From an uncultured Hyphomicrobiales bacterium (lineage in GTDB: Bacteria; Pseudomonadota; Alphaproteobacteria; Rhizobiales; TMED25), in NCBI GenBank assembly GCA_905181735.1, contig CAJIYR010000004.1:1-64000 (forward strand): a stretch of DNA of 64,000 nt, written 5' to 3'. This document shows positions 1 to 9,865 of the stretch, one piece after another; the stretch's first letter is position 1; every line of letters starts with the position of its first letter. The notes below the pieces were generated by a model. It saw nothing but the letters and a program-made list of their open reading frames with translations, was not told the origin of the DNA and made no database searches. The position numbers and the translations under genes are program-made.

Positions 1-472
1 AAACTTCTAGACCGTTTGCTAATGTCCCTGATGCACCGAATGTGATTTCTCTAGACATATCAAATGTTGGGCTTTTGATAGATTTTCCACCGCATGGATC
101 AGCATTGAATGAGAATGCAACTTCGCCAGCTGTTTCAACATCATCTAAAGCATTCAATGTTGTTACTGCAACAGCTGTTGTTGCTTGTGTTGCTGGAGTA
201 TCAGCATTTGCAGGAGCTATAAGTTGAGCTTGCGCTGCAGCAGAAAGAGTTGCAAGTGCTGTATCAATTTTACCAGCAGCAACACCTATATAAGCATTAG
301 AAGCTGCAGCATTACAAATGCCACCGCCAAAGATTGTTGTCAGTTCAGCTTCACCGCCGACTGTAAGAGAGATAGGAGACCCAGAGCTCGCCGGAGCATC
401 TGCAGCAATTGCCAAACCAGAGTACAAACCACTGATAAGAACCATCGCCGTTCCTGTAATAATTTTATTCAT
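1..472 (-). CDS. Outer-membrane porin, N-terminal part (cut by window edge)
   Basis: Probable general diffusion porin of the outer membrane; only the first 157 residues are inside the window and the gene continues beyond position 1. The ATG at 472 is preceded by a clear GAGGAAA ribosome binding site. The N-terminus is a typical signal peptide (MNKII, a hydrophobic stretch, then a likely cut after LAIA before ADAPAS). The mature part is rich in Gly, Ala and Thr, has two cysteines (GGGICNA and ADPCGGK), and ends in the strand-like EITFGASGTLANGLEV, which resembles alphaproteobacterial porins. GC and alanine content look higher than in the neighbours, as expected for an abundant protein. Family assignment is by pattern and the C-terminal barrel is not visible. 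Confidence 0.7.
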   Translation of the reverse strand, partial: MNKIITGTAMVLISGLYSGLAIAADAPASSGSPISLTVGGEAELTTIFGGGICNAAASNAYIGVAAGKIDTALATLSAAAQAQLIAPANADTPATQATTAVAVTTLNALDDVETAGEVAFSFNADPCGGKSIKSPTFDMSREITFGASGTLANGLEV

Positions 473-566
473 TTAATTTCCTCATGTAATATAAATTAAC
501 ATTTTATTATATTTATATTTATTTAATATTTTACTTTTGTTACAATTAAATAAATATAATGTGTTA

Positions 567-594
567 AAGATAGTAAATCTGCCTGTTTAGTCAA
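567..594 (-). promoter_or_regulatory. Sigma70-type promoter of the porin gene
   Basis: Read on the minus strand, TTGACT (594-589) is followed after 16 bases by TATCTT (572-567). This places the start of transcription near 560 and gives a leader of about 90 bases before the porin ATG at 472. It is the best -35/-10 pair in the spacer. Prediction by eye only. Confidence 0.5.
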
Positions 595-639
595 TTCTTT
601 AATGGCTTTAGATAAATTATTATATAGAGTGTGACTATT

Positions 640-655
640 TTAACACATGTGTTAA
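640..655. promoter_or_regulatory. Perfect 16-bp palindrome, possible operator
   Basis: TTAACACATGTGTTAA reads the same on both strands. It lies about 80-95 bases upstream of the predicted porin transcription start, where an activator or remote repressor site could sit. A half copy (ATGTGTTAA) recurs at 559-567, overlapping the porin -10/start region. The binding protein is unknown. Confidence 0.4.
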
Positions 656-778
656 CTTTTTGTTAATAATTCGATTATTACTATAAGTTTTTAAGTACAT
701 AATATGATTTATATTTGTACTTTTATGCATTTTAATAATAAGTATCTATTATCTTTTTTATATTAAGTAAGTTTAAAT

Positions 779-1327
779 ATGATTTATACGAAAAATAACT
801 TCCCCAATACTATTAAATCAATTTTAATGATATTTCTTCTATCATTTCTGCTTAGCGCATGTGGCTCGGCTATGACAGGACTTATGGATGCTGATGCTTC
901 GAAAGAGAGAAGAGATGAAAGAATAAATAAAGGAAAAGTAACCGGAAAAGTTCAAGATTCATTTAAACTTCTTAGTGGTACAGATATGTCAACAGGAGCA
1001 CAAATCGGTGTTAATGCTCTTCTTTGGAGAGCTTCCTTGAATACAATATCTTTTATGCCATTAGATAATGCCGATCCCTTTGGAGGCGTTATCACAACAC
1101 AATGGTACATTGATCCAAGTAATCCAAACGAAAGATTTAAAATAACAGTATATGTACTGGACACACGATTGCGTGCCGATGGCATTAAAGTAACCGTATT
1201 TCGTCAAATAAAAGAAAACGGTGATTGGATTAATACAACTGTAAACAGAGACACAGAAGAGAAAATTGAAAATCAAATTCTCACTTCAGCACGCAAAATG
1301 AGACAAAGAAGTGTTGAAGATAAATAA
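779..1327 (+). CDS. DUF3576-family lipoprotein
   Basis: Predicted lipoprotein of 182 residues. It begins with a charged stretch and a hydrophobic segment ending in a lipobox, LLSAC, with Cys28 as the lipidation site. The body contains the signature of the alphaproteobacterial DUF3576 family: IGVNALLWRASL, FMPLDNADPFGGVI and LDTRLRADGIKVTVFRQ. The family's molecular role is unknown. It sits 28 bases before leuS on the same strand, a position this family often takes in Alphaproteobacteria, and the following lptE also encodes an envelope lipoprotein. It is probably attached to the outer membrane because the residue after the cysteine is Gly rather than Asp, but that is inference. Confidence 0.85.
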   Translation: MIYTKNNFPNTIKSILMIFLLSFLLSACGSAMTGLMDADASKERRDERINKGKVTGKVQDSFKLLSGTDMSTGAQIGVNALLWRASLNTISFMPLDNADPFGGVITTQWYIDPSNPNERFKITVYVLDTRLRADGIKVTVFRQIKENGDWINTTVNRDTEEKIENQILTSARKMRQRSVEDK

Positions 1328-1355
1328 TAGAAACATCCAAAGACGAGTTGATTAA

Positions 1356-3962
1356 ATGGAACGGTATAACGCCCAAGAAGAAGAACCTATTTGGCAAAAA
1401 AAATGGTTAGATAAAGGTATTTTTAAAGCAGAAGAAAATACCAATAAATCAAAATATTATGTTTTAGAAATGTTTCCTTATCCCTCTGGTAAAATTCATA
1501 TGGGGCATGTGAGAAACTACACGATGGGAGACGTAATAGCCCGCTACAAAAGAGCATCCGGTTTTAATGTATTGCACCCGATGGGATGGGATGCCTTCGG
1601 GATGCCTGCAGAGAATGCAGCAATGCAGAGAAATACCCATCCTGCGATATGGACTTATGAAAATATTAAAAATATGCGCAGTCAACTTAAGTTGCTTGGT
1701 CTGTCAATAGATTGGGATCGAGAAATAGCAACCTGTGATCCAAAATATTATGTCCATGAACAAAAACTTTTTCTGGATTTTTTAAAAAAAGATTTAGTGA
1801 TTAGAAAAAACTCTAAAGTCAATTGGGATCCTGTAGACAAAACTGTGCTAGCAAACGAACAAGTGATAGATGGTTTAGGCTGGCGATCAGGAGCTCCCGT
1901 TGAAACCAAAGAATTAACGCAATGGTTTTTTAATATTACTAAATTTGCCGATGATCTGTTGTTAAAATTAGACGACTTAAAAAGATGGCCAGATAAAGTA
2001 AAAGTCATGCAAGATCGATGGATTGGAAAATCCACCGGTGTGAAATTACATTTTGAAATAAATCAAAAAACACAAAACATCCCTAACAAAACGATTGAGG
2101 TATTTACAACCAGACCCGATACATTGTTTGGTGCAAGTTTTTGCGCTATAGCCCCTGACCATCCAATTGCTAGTATTTTATCTAAAGAGAACCCGGAGAT
2201 AAAAAAATTCATAAGCACATGCCAGAAACAAGGCACAACGCTTGCGAATATTTCTAAAGCTGAAAAGATTGGTTGCAAAACAGGGATAACCGTTAACCAT
2301 CCATTTATTAAAGACAAAGAATTGGATGTCTATATAGCAAACTTTGTTCTCATGGAATATGGAACAGGCGCGGTATTTGGTTGTCCGGCTCATGATCAGA
2401 GAGACCTTGATTTTGCTAACAAGTATCAATTAGAAGTTATACCTGTTGTGTTGCCTTCAAATCAAGATCCAAAGAATTATAAGATTGTTGACGAAGCTTT
2501 TACCGGCGAAGGGATAATAATAAATTCTGATTTTCTTAATAACCTAAATATTGAAGATGCAAAAAACTTAGCAGCAGACACCCTTGAAAAAATACAAATA
2601 AACGGACGCGCTCAGGGTGAGAAAACTATCACCTTTAGACTTAGGGATTGGGGAATTTCAAGACAAAGATATTGGGGTTGTCCAATTCCAATTATACATT
2701 GTAAAAAATGTGGGGTTGTGGAGGTGCCAAAAAAAGATCTTCCCGTTACCTTGCCTGATGATGTGAACTTCGATGTCCCAGGAAACCCGCTCGATAGACA
2801 TGCCACATGGAAACATACCAGTTGTCCAAAATGCCACAATCCCGCAGAACGAGAAACCGATACATTCGATACATTTGTCGATTCCTCTTGGTATTATGCT
2901 AGATTCTGTTCACCGGACTCTGAAGAAATATTAGATGCAAAAGCTGTAGATTACTGGCTACCCGTTGACCAATATATTGGCGGTGTTGAACATGCAATTT
3001 TACATTTATTATATTCACGTTTTTTTATGAGAAGCATGAAAATAACCGGCCATGTAAAAATAGAAGAACCGTTCGATGGATTATTTACACAAGGAATGGT
3101 AACCCACGAAACCTATAAAAATAAAAAAGGTGAGTGGCTATTCCCGGAAGAAGTGATAATTGAAGGTAGTAGCGCAAAACATATTGATACAGGTGAAGAA
3201 GTTGTTATCGGCCCCATTGAATCCATGTCAAAATCTAAAAAAAATATAATAGATCCAAATGCGATCGTTTCTATGTATGGAGCCGATACTGCCAGATGGT
3301 TTATTTTATCGGATACGCCGCCAGAAAGAGATATTCAATGGACTGATAACGGTGTAGAAGCTGCCAATAAATTTATTCAAAAAGCTTGGAAAATTATTTA
3401 TGAAGGGGAAAGAATTTCTTGTCAAAAAGAAGAAAAAAATCCCGTAGATTTTACTGACGAATCTTTACACATCAGAAAAACCACGCATAAGATAATATCC
3501 GACATAACAGAGGCCCTAGATAATCTAAGGTTTAACAGAGCAGTTGCATATATTTATGAATTTAGCAATTATCTCACAACAACGCTTGCTGATAATCCAA
3601 AGAACATTGATAAAAGCATTGCGTGGGCTATTAGAGAAAGCCTAGAAGCCTATTGTAAGCTTTTTGGTCCAATGGCTCCTCATCTAGCAGAATCTTGCTG
3701 GAATCATCTTGGCTACACTAGCCTTCTTGCCGAACAACCTTGGCCAACCTGTGATAAAAATCTTATTACCAAAGAAACTGCAATAATTATAATACAAGTC
3801 AATGGTAAGAAACGGGGGGAAATAGAAATATTAATTGATACCAAACAAAAAGATGTTGAACAAAAAGCATTTAATGTAGAGAATGTCATTAAAGCAATCA
3901 ACGATAGCGCAATTAAAAAAGTTATTTATGTACCAGGAAAGATTTTAAATGTCGTGGTTTAA
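1356..3962 (+). CDS. leuS: Leucyl-tRNA synthetase
   Basis: Charges tRNA-Leu with leucine in the cytoplasm, with proofreading. The 868-residue length is normal. The class I HIGH motif appears as HMGH at residues 48-51 inside [17 protein letters not shown], and the KMSKS loop as MSKSK near 624-628. The inserted CP1 editing domain lies at about 220-420 and includes [15 protein letters not shown] near 333-347. A CxxC...CxxC zinc pair (CKKCG, CPKCH) follows at about 450-500. The 3' end overlaps the lptE start by 14 bases, so the two are translated from one transcript. Nothing in the sequence is unusual for the family. Confidence 0.98.
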   Translation: MERYNAQEEEPIWQKKWLDKGIFKAEENTNKSKYYVLEMFPYPSGKIHMGHVRNYTMGDVIARYKRASGFNVLHPMGWDAFGMPAENAAMQRNTHPAIWTYENIKNMRSQLKLLGLSIDWDREIATCDPKYYVHEQKLFLDFLKKDLVIRKNSKVNWDPVDKTVLANEQVIDGLGWRSGAPVETKELTQWFFNITKFADDLLLKLDDLKRWPDKVKVMQDRWIGKSTGVKLHFEINQKTQNIPNKTIEVFTTRPDTLFGASFCAIAPDHPIASILSKENPEIKKFISTCQKQGTTLANISKAEKIGCKTGITVNHPFIKDKELDVYIANFVLMEYGTGAVFGCPAHDQRDLDFANKYQLEVIPVVLPSNQDPKNYKIVDEAFTGEGIIINSDFLNNLNIEDAKNLAADTLEKIQINGRAQGEKTITFRLRDWGISRQRYWGCPIPIIHCKKCGVVEVPKKDLPVTLPDDVNFDVPGNPLDRHATWKHTSCPKCHNPAERETDTFDTFVDSSWYYARFCSPDSEEILDAKAVDYWLPVDQYIGGVEHAILHLLYSRFFMRSMKITGHVKIEEPFDGLFTQGMVTHETYKNKKGEWLFPEEVIIEGSSAKHIDTGEEVVIGPIESMSKSKKNIIDPNAIVSMYGADTARWFILSDTPPERDIQWTDNGVEAANKFIQKAWKIIYEGERISCQKEEKNPVDFTDESLHIRKTTHKIISDITEALDNLRFNRAVAYIYEFSNYLTTTLADNPKNIDKSIAWAIRESLEAYCKLFGPMAPHLAESCWNHLGYTSLLAEQPWPTCDKNLITKETAIIIIQVNGKKRGEIEILIDTKQKDVEQKAFNVENVIKAINDSAIKKVIYVPGKILNVVV

Positions 3963-4455
3963 TAAAAATACAAATATCGCATTAACTCTGGTTCTTCTTT
4001 TTTCATCCGGGTGTTCTTTTACGCCTCTGTATAGTAGCTATGGAAATAACATCAATAAAACAGAGATAAAAGATATATATATACCCCCTGCAGATAGTCG
4101 AATGGATCAAATTATCAGAAATGAATTAATAGGATTTATTCAAGGAGATGTTAATAACACAAATAGTAAATTGCATTTAAATTTTCAAACAAGCTTTGAT
4201 AAAAAAGCTTTGTTTTTAAGTTCTAAAGGTAAAGCAACCCATTCTCAAATTACAATTACAGTAGATTATCAAATATTTGAAGTCGGGGAGTTCAAAGAAG
4301 TTCTATATTCTAATAAAATTATAGTTATTGATAGCTTTGCTAACTGGCAATCAGAATTTAATAACTCCCGGTCAGAAATAAAAACAAACAACATTATTGC
4401 AAAAGAGATAGCAAAAAAAATTAGTAACCAAATAAATCTCCATTTTATTAAATAA
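3949..4455 (+). CDS. lptE: LPS-assembly lipoprotein LptE
   Basis: Outer-membrane lipoprotein that plugs the LptD barrel and helps place lipopolysaccharide on the cell surface. The 168-residue product has a signal peptide ending in FSSGC with Cys22 as the lipidated residue, followed directly by SFTPLYSS, the typical LptE start (GC.F.PLY). The rest is weakly conserved, as usual for LptE. The position between leuS and holA is the conserved one in Alphaproteobacteria and in many other Proteobacteria, which supports the call more than the sequence alone does. The gene begins inside the last codons of leuS. Confidence 0.87.
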   Translation: MSWFNKNTNIALTLVLLFSSGCSFTPLYSSYGNNINKTEIKDIYIPPADSRMDQIIRNELIGFIQGDVNNTNSKLHLNFQTSFDKKALFLSSKGKATHSQITITVDYQIFEVGEFKEVLYSNKIIVIDSFANWQSEFNNSRSEIKTNNIIAKEIAKKISNQINLHFIK

Positions 4456-4475
4456 AAAATATACAGGATAATTCG

Positions 4476-5498
4476 TTGGTAGCGCTAAAAAATCAACAAA
4501 TAGAAGTTTTCTTAAACAACCCTGATGAGAGCGTAAAGGCTATTCTTCTATATGGTTCGGATAGAGGACTTATTCTCGAAAGATCAAAAGCGATATTATC
4601 AAAATACGCAAAAGATCCTAACGATCCTTTTGTTGTATCTAAGTTAGACGATAGAACAATACAGGATAGACCAGAGTCATTGGTCGATGAGTTGTTAAGT
4701 ATTAATTTCAATAATTCTAGAAAGGTTGTTTACCTTAATATTGATAATCCTCTACCAGCTAAATTAATAAAGGATATTTTTGATATATCTTATGATTCAA
4801 TTTTAATTATAACTACAAACGAACTAAAGCCAGTATCACCACTTCGAAAAGCATTTGAAAAAAATACGGATACAGTAACTATTCCTTGTTATTTAAACGC
4901 AGAATTTAAAATATCTCAAATTATAGAGAAAAAATTATCACAATATAGTAATAAAATTTCAAGAGACGCAAAAGACCTGCTTGTTAGTTTATTGGGAAAC
5001 GATCACCAGGGGACTTTGAATGAGATTGATAAACTTTGCACATTGGTTGGAGAAAATAATGAGATAACCATATCAGATGTTAAAAAAACTATTTACGATT
5101 CATCCCAATCAAATGTTGATGAATTAGTTGATATAATTTTTGAAAAAAAAATAAAGCTAATCAATAACTTTTATAACAAATCTCTTGAGAACAATATAAC
5201 CGCAATACAGATTCTGATGTCAACCCAAAGACATGCTATAAAACTATTGCAACTCTTTAATATTGTTAATATTGAAAAAAAATCAGTTTCACAGGCTGTA
5301 TCTGAATATAAGCCGGTTATTTTCTTTCAAAGAAGAGACAGTGTTATCAAGCAAATGAATAAATGGAGCCAGAACTCTGTCATGAAAACAATTAAGATAC
5401 TCTCAGAAACAGAGGAAGACTCAAGGAATTTTCCCACTTTATCTGATATCATTATTGAAAGAGGTCTTATGAAGATATCAACTCTAAAAAATAAATAA
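4476..5498 (+). CDS. holA: DNA polymerase III delta subunit
   Basis: Clamp-loader subunit that opens the beta clamp (dnaN product, also in this window). It has 340 residues. The N-terminal AAA+-like fold is recognisable from AILLYGSDRGLILERSKAIL, and the middle part DLLVSLLGNDHQGTLNEIDKL matches the family. The start is TTG at 4476, chosen because CAGGA lies seven bases upstream and the reading begins VALKNQQIEVFL, as in relatives; no ATG fits better. The stop codon ends at 5498 and the convergent parB stop begins at 5499, so there is no spacer and no room for a separate terminator. Confidence 0.93.
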   Translation: MVALKNQQIEVFLNNPDESVKAILLYGSDRGLILERSKAILSKYAKDPNDPFVVSKLDDRTIQDRPESLVDELLSINFNNSRKVVYLNIDNPLPAKLIKDIFDISYDSILIITTNELKPVSPLRKAFEKNTDTVTIPCYLNAEFKISQIIEKKLSQYSNKISRDAKDLLVSLLGNDHQGTLNEIDKLCTLVGENNEITISDVKKTIYDSSQSNVDELVDIIFEKKIKLINNFYNKSLENNITAIQILMSTQRHAIKLLQLFNIVNIEKKSVSQAVSEYKPVIFFQRRDSVIKQMNKWSQNSVMKTIKILSETEEDSRNFPTLSDIIIERGLMKISTLKNK

Positions 5499-6431
5499 TT
5501 ATTTTGCTAGTAATCTTTTTCTTATCAAATCTAACTGATCTAAATCTAAATATTTAATAATAATATTTCCCGAATTATTAGAATTATTATTAATTTTTAC
5601 CTTAAAACCTAATTGAGTTGTGATATCTTTTTCAAAATCTCTAATTTCTATATCATCTTTGCTGTGCGCACTTACATCAATAACTTTTTGTTTATCTGCT
5701 TTATTGCTTACAGATGATTTAACCAGATTTTCTGTCTGTCGTACGCTTAATCCTTTTTTTACAATAAGATCTGCTAAAACTTCTGCGTTCAGAGTCGATA
5801 ATAAAGCCCGCGCATGCCCCGCTGTTAATTCACCGGAAGAGAGATATTCAATAACTTTTTCTGGTAAATTCATTAACCTTAAAGTATTCGCTACGTAGCT
5901 TCTACTTTTGCCAATAACTTTTGCTAAATCATCTTGTGTATAAGAAAAGCTATCAATTAAATTTTTATATCCCGTTGCTTCTTCTATTGGCGAGAGATTA
6001 GACCTCTGAACATTTTCAATAATTGCAATTTCTAGTGCATCAACATCTGATAATGTTTTTATAATAACTGGAATTTCATCCAATTGTGCGATTTGCGCGG
6101 CTCTCCACCTTCTTTCACCAGCAACAACTTCGTATGAATTTTGAGAACCTTGAATACCCCTTACTATAATTGGCTGTAGAATACCCTTTTCCTTGATAGA
6201 GTTTGATAAATCAATTAATTCATGTTCATGGAATACTCTTCTTGGGTTCTGTGTATTCGCTTGAATATACTCTATTGGAATAACATCTATTTCTGTCTTT
6301 GTATTGACCTCGTCAATAGTACTAATATTTTTAGGTGCATCACCGATTAATGATGCCAACCCTCTACCGAGTCTACTTGAATGATTTTCACTATCATTTA
6401 TTCTTTTTTTAATATTATCATCATTAATCAT
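5499..6431 (-). CDS. parB: Chromosome partitioning protein ParB
   Basis: CTP-dependent DNA clamp that loads at parS and spreads around it to segregate the origin region with ParA. The 310-residue protein starts with the LGRGLASLIG peptide (21-30) that usually contacts ParA. GERRWRA (105-111) and ENVQRSNLSPIEEA (139-152) are the nucleotide-binding and loading motifs. A helix-turn-helix lies at about 165-187 (YTQDDLAKVIGKSRSYVANTL), and a C-terminal dimerisation region follows. It is co-transcribed with parA, 27 bases downstream of it. A perfect parS site lies in rsmG at 7868-7883. Confidence 0.97.
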   Translation of the reverse strand: MINDDNIKKRINDSENHSSRLGRGLASLIGDAPKNISTIDEVNTKTEIDVIPIEYIQANTQNPRRVFHEHELIDLSNSIKEKGILQPIIVRGIQGSQNSYEVVAGERRWRAAQIAQLDEIPVIIKTLSDVDALEIAIIENVQRSNLSPIEEATGYKNLIDSFSYTQDDLAKVIGKSRSYVANTLRLMNLPEKVIEYLSSGELTAGHARALLSTLNAEVLADLIVKKGLSVRQTENLVKSSVSNKADKQKVIDVSAHSKDDIEIRDFEKDITTQLGFKVKINNNSNNSGNIIIKYLDLDQLDLIRKRLLAK

Positions 6432-6458
6432 AACTTTTTCTTTCTAACAGTTTGAAGG

Positions 6459-7301
6459 TTAATTGCTATATTTCATATCTTTATCTCTATTCAACATCTC
6501 GCTTGCAAGTTTAATATAAGCTTTAGATCCTGAACATTTATGGTCATATATTAATACGGGCTTACCATATGAAGGTGCCTCTGAGACCCTCACATTTCTT
6601 GGAATAACTGTCTGGTATACCTTATTTTTCATGTATTCTCTCACATCTTTTTCAACTTGACCCGATAAGTTATTCCTATCATCAACCATTGTAAGAACAA
6701 TACCGTGTATAATCAAAGTATCATTAAGAGTTTTTCTTACATGATCAACAGTTTCAAGAAGTTGCCCCAAGCCCTCTAAAGCATAGAATTCGCATTGAAG
6801 AGGAACCATTACAGCGTCAGATGCAGCTAAAGCGTTAATAGTCAGTAGGTTTAATGAAGGAGGGCAATCTATAAATATATAATGATAATTATCCTCTATT
6901 TTTATGGTTTCTAATAACATATTTTGAATTGCTTCTTTAAGTTTAAATGATCTGTTTTCATCGTTTGCTAAAGTAGCTTCAATACCTAATAAATCTAGAG
7001 TAGAGGGAACCAAATATAGATTTTTAACACCAGTTTCAACAGTTGCCTTGTTTACAGACATCCCATCTACTAGAACATCATAGGATGAAAATTCTCTAAA
7101 TTCTTTATATATACCTAGTCCAGTTGAAGCGTTACCTTGTGGATCTAAGTCTATGATTAAGACTTTGTATCCTTTTTCTGCCACGGCGCATCCCAAGTTA
7201 ATTGCAGTTGTAGTTTTTCCTACACCACCTTTTTGATTAGCAAATACCATAACCCTTGGCTTATCTGACTTTTTTATTTTTTTACCAATAAAACCAAACA
7301 T
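6459..7301 (-). CDS. parA: Chromosome partitioning ATPase ParA
   Basis: Walker-type ATPase that forms nucleoid-bound gradients pulling ParB-parS complexes. It has 280 residues. The deviant Walker A motif KGGVGKTT is at 24-31, after a short basic leader (GKKIKKSDKPR). DLDPQGNASTGLG follows as switch I, and FIDCPPSLNLLTINAL as Walker B. The ATG overlaps the rsmG stop by one base (TAATG), so translation is probably coupled. The order rsmG-parA-parB near the origin is standard for Alphaproteobacteria. It is chromosomal rather than plasmid-type, judged by this context and by the absence of an N-terminal DNA-binding domain. Confidence 0.97.
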   Translation of the reverse strand: MFGFIGKKIKKSDKPRVMVFANQKGGVGKTTTAINLGCAVAEKGYKVLIIDLDPQGNASTGLGIYKEFREFSSYDVLVDGMSVNKATVETGVKNLYLVPSTLDLLGIEATLANDENRSFKLKEAIQNMLLETIKIEDNYHYIFIDCPPSLNLLTINALAASDAVMVPLQCEFYALEGLGQLLETVDHVRKTLNDTLIIHGIVLTMVDDRNNLSGQVEKDVREYMKNKVYQTVIPRNVRVSEAPSYGKPVLIYDHKCSGSKAYIKLASEMLNRDKDMKYSN

Positions 7302-7924
7302 TACTTTGACCTAATTATTAATATTGAAGAATCCGCATCAACCTCGCTCGGCTCTATATCTACATCCATATTTAGATATATAGAAGAATTGGTCAATTCT
7401 CTTTTTACATCTTTTCCCTTTTGTAGTAATAAAACAGTTTTTTTCCACATAAAAGGAGAACAGAATTCTATTAGCTTGCTTAAAGGTGCAAGAGCCCTTG
7501 CTGTAATAACGTCTGCTTTTAAAGAATTATCAATACATAAATTTTCAATCCTATCCTCATGTATTATTGTCTCAATGCTACAATGTGCTGAAGCTGTCTG
7601 TAAAAAAGCACATTTTTTATGATTAGACTCAATCAAATGAAAATTAATGGCTGGGTCATTATAATAAATAGCCAATACAAATCCAGGTATTCCCGCCCCA
7701 GAACCTAAGTCAATGTAACTTTTCATATCTGCGGGCATAAATTTTAATAGTTGTAGTGAATCAGCAATATGCCTACCCCAGATATCTTCAATTGTAGAGG
7801 GTCCTATTAAATTAACTTTTGATTGCCATTTTTGTAATAAATTAACATATATGTCAAATTTATCTAATGTTTCACGTGAAACATTGAAGCGTGTCTCTAC
7901 TGCATTCCTGTTCCATGTATTCAT
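7301..7924 (-). CDS. rsmG: 16S rRNA (guanine-N7) methyltransferase RsmG
   Basis: Methylates G527 (E. coli numbering) of 16S rRNA using S-adenosylmethionine. The SAM pocket is visible as IDLGSGAGIPGFVLAI, followed by LIESNHKKCAFLQ and VITARALAPLSKLIEF. I place the start at the ATG at 7924 (MNTWNRNAVETRF, 207 residues). A TTG at 7939 would add five residues and leave one base between it and the mnmG stop; neither has a good ribosome binding site. The N-terminal peptide NVSRET is encoded by the perfect parS site at 7868-7883, so this gene carries both enzyme sequence and the partition site. Confidence 0.93.
   Translation of the reverse strand: MNTWNRNAVETRFNVSRETLDKFDIYVNLLQKWQSKVNLIGPSTIEDIWGRHIADSLQLLKFMPADMKSYIDLGSGAGIPGFVLAIYYNDPAINFHLIESNHKKCAFLQTASAHCSIETIIHEDRIENLCIDNSLKADVITARALAPLSKLIEFCSPFMWKKTVLLLQKGKDVKRELTNSSIYLNMDVDIEPSEVDADSSILIIRSK
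7868..7883. promoter_or_regulatory. parS: parS centromere site inside rsmG
   Basis: TGTTTCACGTGAAACA is a perfect 16-bp palindrome identical to the classical ParB-binding consensus. It lies inside the rsmG reading frame, where it encodes NVSRET, and about 1.4 kb upstream of parB. It is about 9.4 kb from the putative origin at 17.1-17.5 kb, a normal origin-proximal position. I found no second perfect copy in the window. Confidence 0.93.
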
Positions 7925-7940
7925 ATATTTAGTATACAAT

Positions 7941-9818
7941 TCATGCTTGTTTAATCTTACGAGTAGATCTCGATTTTAAATGTGCCAATATTGCAAGAAT
8001 CGTAGCTGGTGTTATTCCTTCCAATCTTGCTGCTTGTCCTATTGAAGCCGGTTTAAATTTCATTAACTTCTCACATGCTTCGTTTGGTAAACCATTAATA
8101 TCCTTATAATTAATATTATCCGGTATTAACAAAGACTCATCTTTTTTAAAAGACATAATATCAGCATCTTGCCTGTCAAGATATCCTGAGTACAAAGCAT
8201 CTGCCTCTAACTGCTCTGCAATATCTTTTTTAATATCATTTAATTCAGGCCATATCTTTGATAATACTGTCATATCTATTTCGGAATAAGACAAGAGGTC
8301 AAGAACATTTCTTTTAATCCCGTCTTGGTTAATTTTCAAGCCGTAGGATGTTGCCTTCGATGGGGTTATAATTAAGCTTTTAGCTAAGTTTCTAGCATTT
8401 TCTAAGTTATTCATCTTTTCGTTAAAGAAGTCTTTTCTATTTTTGTCTACACAACCTAGCTTAATTCCCAGAGGGGTTAATCTTTGATCAGCGTTATCAG
8501 AACGGAGTGTTAGCCTGTATTCAGCTCTTGATGTAAACATTCTATATGGCTCTGTAACGCCTTTTGTTATCAAGTCATCTATCATAACACCTATATATGC
8601 ATCCGATCTATCCAATATAAACGCATTACTAGTAGACGCTTTGTTTGCTGCATTAATCCCGGCTATCAAACCTTGAGCTGCTGCCTCCTCATATCCTGTA
8701 GTTCCATTTATTTGACCAGCCAGAAACAAATTTCTTAATTTTTTGGTTTCCAAAGTAATAGTTAACTCTCTTGGATCCACATAATCATATTCAATTGCAT
8801 ATCCAGGCCTTTGTATAATTGCACGTTCTAATCCAGGGATAGTTGCAATAATTTGCTTTTGCACCTCTTCAGATAAAGATGTTGAAATACCATTTGGATA
8901 GACTGTATTAGAGTTCAATCCTTCCGGTTCTAGAAATATCTGATGGCCATCCCTTTCACCAAATCGTACAACCTTATCTTCTATAGAAGGACAGTATCTT
9001 GGGCCTTTTGAATCTATTTGCCCAGAATATATCGGTGCGTCTGTTAAATTATCTAAAATAATTTTATGAGTTTCTGTTGTAGTTCTTGTTATATAACAAG
9101 AAACTTGATCAATATTTACTTTATTAGATAAAAATGACATAAACGTTTTGTCTTCATCTCCTTTTTGCTCTTCAAGCTCTTTCCAATTTATTGAATCAGA
9201 ATCTATTCTAGGAGGGGTTCCTGTTTTTAGCCTACCGAGGTTAAACCCAATTTCTCTAAATCTTTTCGAAAGGTGTAAATCAGGTGAATCACCAACTCGT
9301 CCTGCTGGGTACTTTATTTTACCAATATGAATTAATCCATTCAGAAAAGTTCCTGTTGTTATTATAGTAGAAACAGAACTAATCTGAGAACCGTTAGAAA
9401 TAATTATACCTTTGCATGTTTCGTTTTCAACAATGAGGTCAACACAGGTGTCTGAAATGATATCAAGATTATTATAATTATTTAATTTATCTTGCATTTC
9501 TTTTTTATACACATCTCTATCTGCCTGAATTCTCGGAGCTCTGACCGCTGGGCCTTTCCTTCGATTAAGAAGCCTGTATTGTATAGCAGCTTTATCAGCA
9601 ATTACCCCTATAACACCATCTAATGCATCTATTTCACGCACTAAATGACTTTTACCCAGCCCTCCTATTGCTGGATTGCAAGACATAACACCAATCGTAT
9701 CAAATTTATGAGTAACCAAAAGAGTTGAAGCACCAACGCGAGCAGAAGCGGCTGCAGCTTCACAACCCGCATGACCTCCGCCGACAACTATTACGTCATA
9801 TTTTTTGTTATTATGCAT
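7941..9818 (-). CDS. mnmG: tRNA uridine-5-carboxymethylaminomethyl modification enzyme MnmG
   Basis: FAD-dependent partner of MnmE; together they install the cmnm5 group on U34 of certain tRNAs. The 625-residue length is normal. The FAD-binding glycine motif [12 protein letters not shown] is at the N-terminus, and [40 protein letters not shown] and [19 protein letters not shown] are family signatures. It lies in the order mnmE-mnmG-rsmG-parA-parB, all on the minus strand and closely spaced, as in most bacteria near the origin. Its partner MnmE is 47 bases upstream. Confidence 0.98.
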   Translation of the reverse strand: MHNNKKYDVIVVGGGHAGCEAAAASARVGASTLLVTHKFDTIGVMSCNPAIGGLGKSHLVREIDALDGVIGVIADKAAIQYRLLNRRKGPAVRAPRIQADRDVYKKEMQDKLNNYNNLDIISDTCVDLIVENETCKGIIISNGSQISSVSTIITTGTFLNGLIHIGKIKYPAGRVGDSPDLHLSKRFREIGFNLGRLKTGTPPRIDSDSINWKELEEQKGDEDKTFMSFLSNKVNIDQVSCYITRTTTETHKIILDNLTDAPIYSGQIDSKGPRYCPSIEDKVVRFGERDGHQIFLEPEGLNSNTVYPNGISTSLSEEVQKQIIATIPGLERAIIQRPGYAIEYDYVDPRELTITLETKKLRNLFLAGQINGTTGYEEAAAQGLIAGINAANKASTSNAFILDRSDAYIGVMIDDLITKGVTEPYRMFTSRAEYRLTLRSDNADQRLTPLGIKLGCVDKNRKDFFNEKMNNLENARNLAKSLIITPSKATSYGLKINQDGIKRNVLDLLSYSEIDMTVLSKIWPELNDIKKDIAEQLEADALYSGYLDRQDADIMSFKKDESLLIPDNINYKDINGLPNEACEKLMKFKPASIGQAARLEGITPATILAILAHLKSRSTRKIKQA

Positions 9819-9865
9819 TTTTATTTTTCAATATCTTATATATGATTGGTATAACTATTTTCATT

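Larger units (their letters stand above)
473..778. other. Divergent intergenic region, porin / DUF3576 lipoprotein
   Basis: This 306-bp AT-rich spacer separates two divergent genes. It holds a good porin promoter (567-594, minus strand), a perfect 16-bp palindrome (640-655) and a half copy of that palindrome near 559-567. I see no small gene, tRNA or strong terminator in it. The promoter of the plus-strand lipoprotein must also lie here but no convincing -35/-10 pair could be chosen. Confidence 0.7.

Noticed and set aside
42..499. Two plus-strand reading frames (42-227 and 185-499) at the left edge
   Set aside because: They lie opposite the porin gene, have no ribosome sites and no recognisable domains; the minus strand carries a signal peptide and a porin-like sequence.
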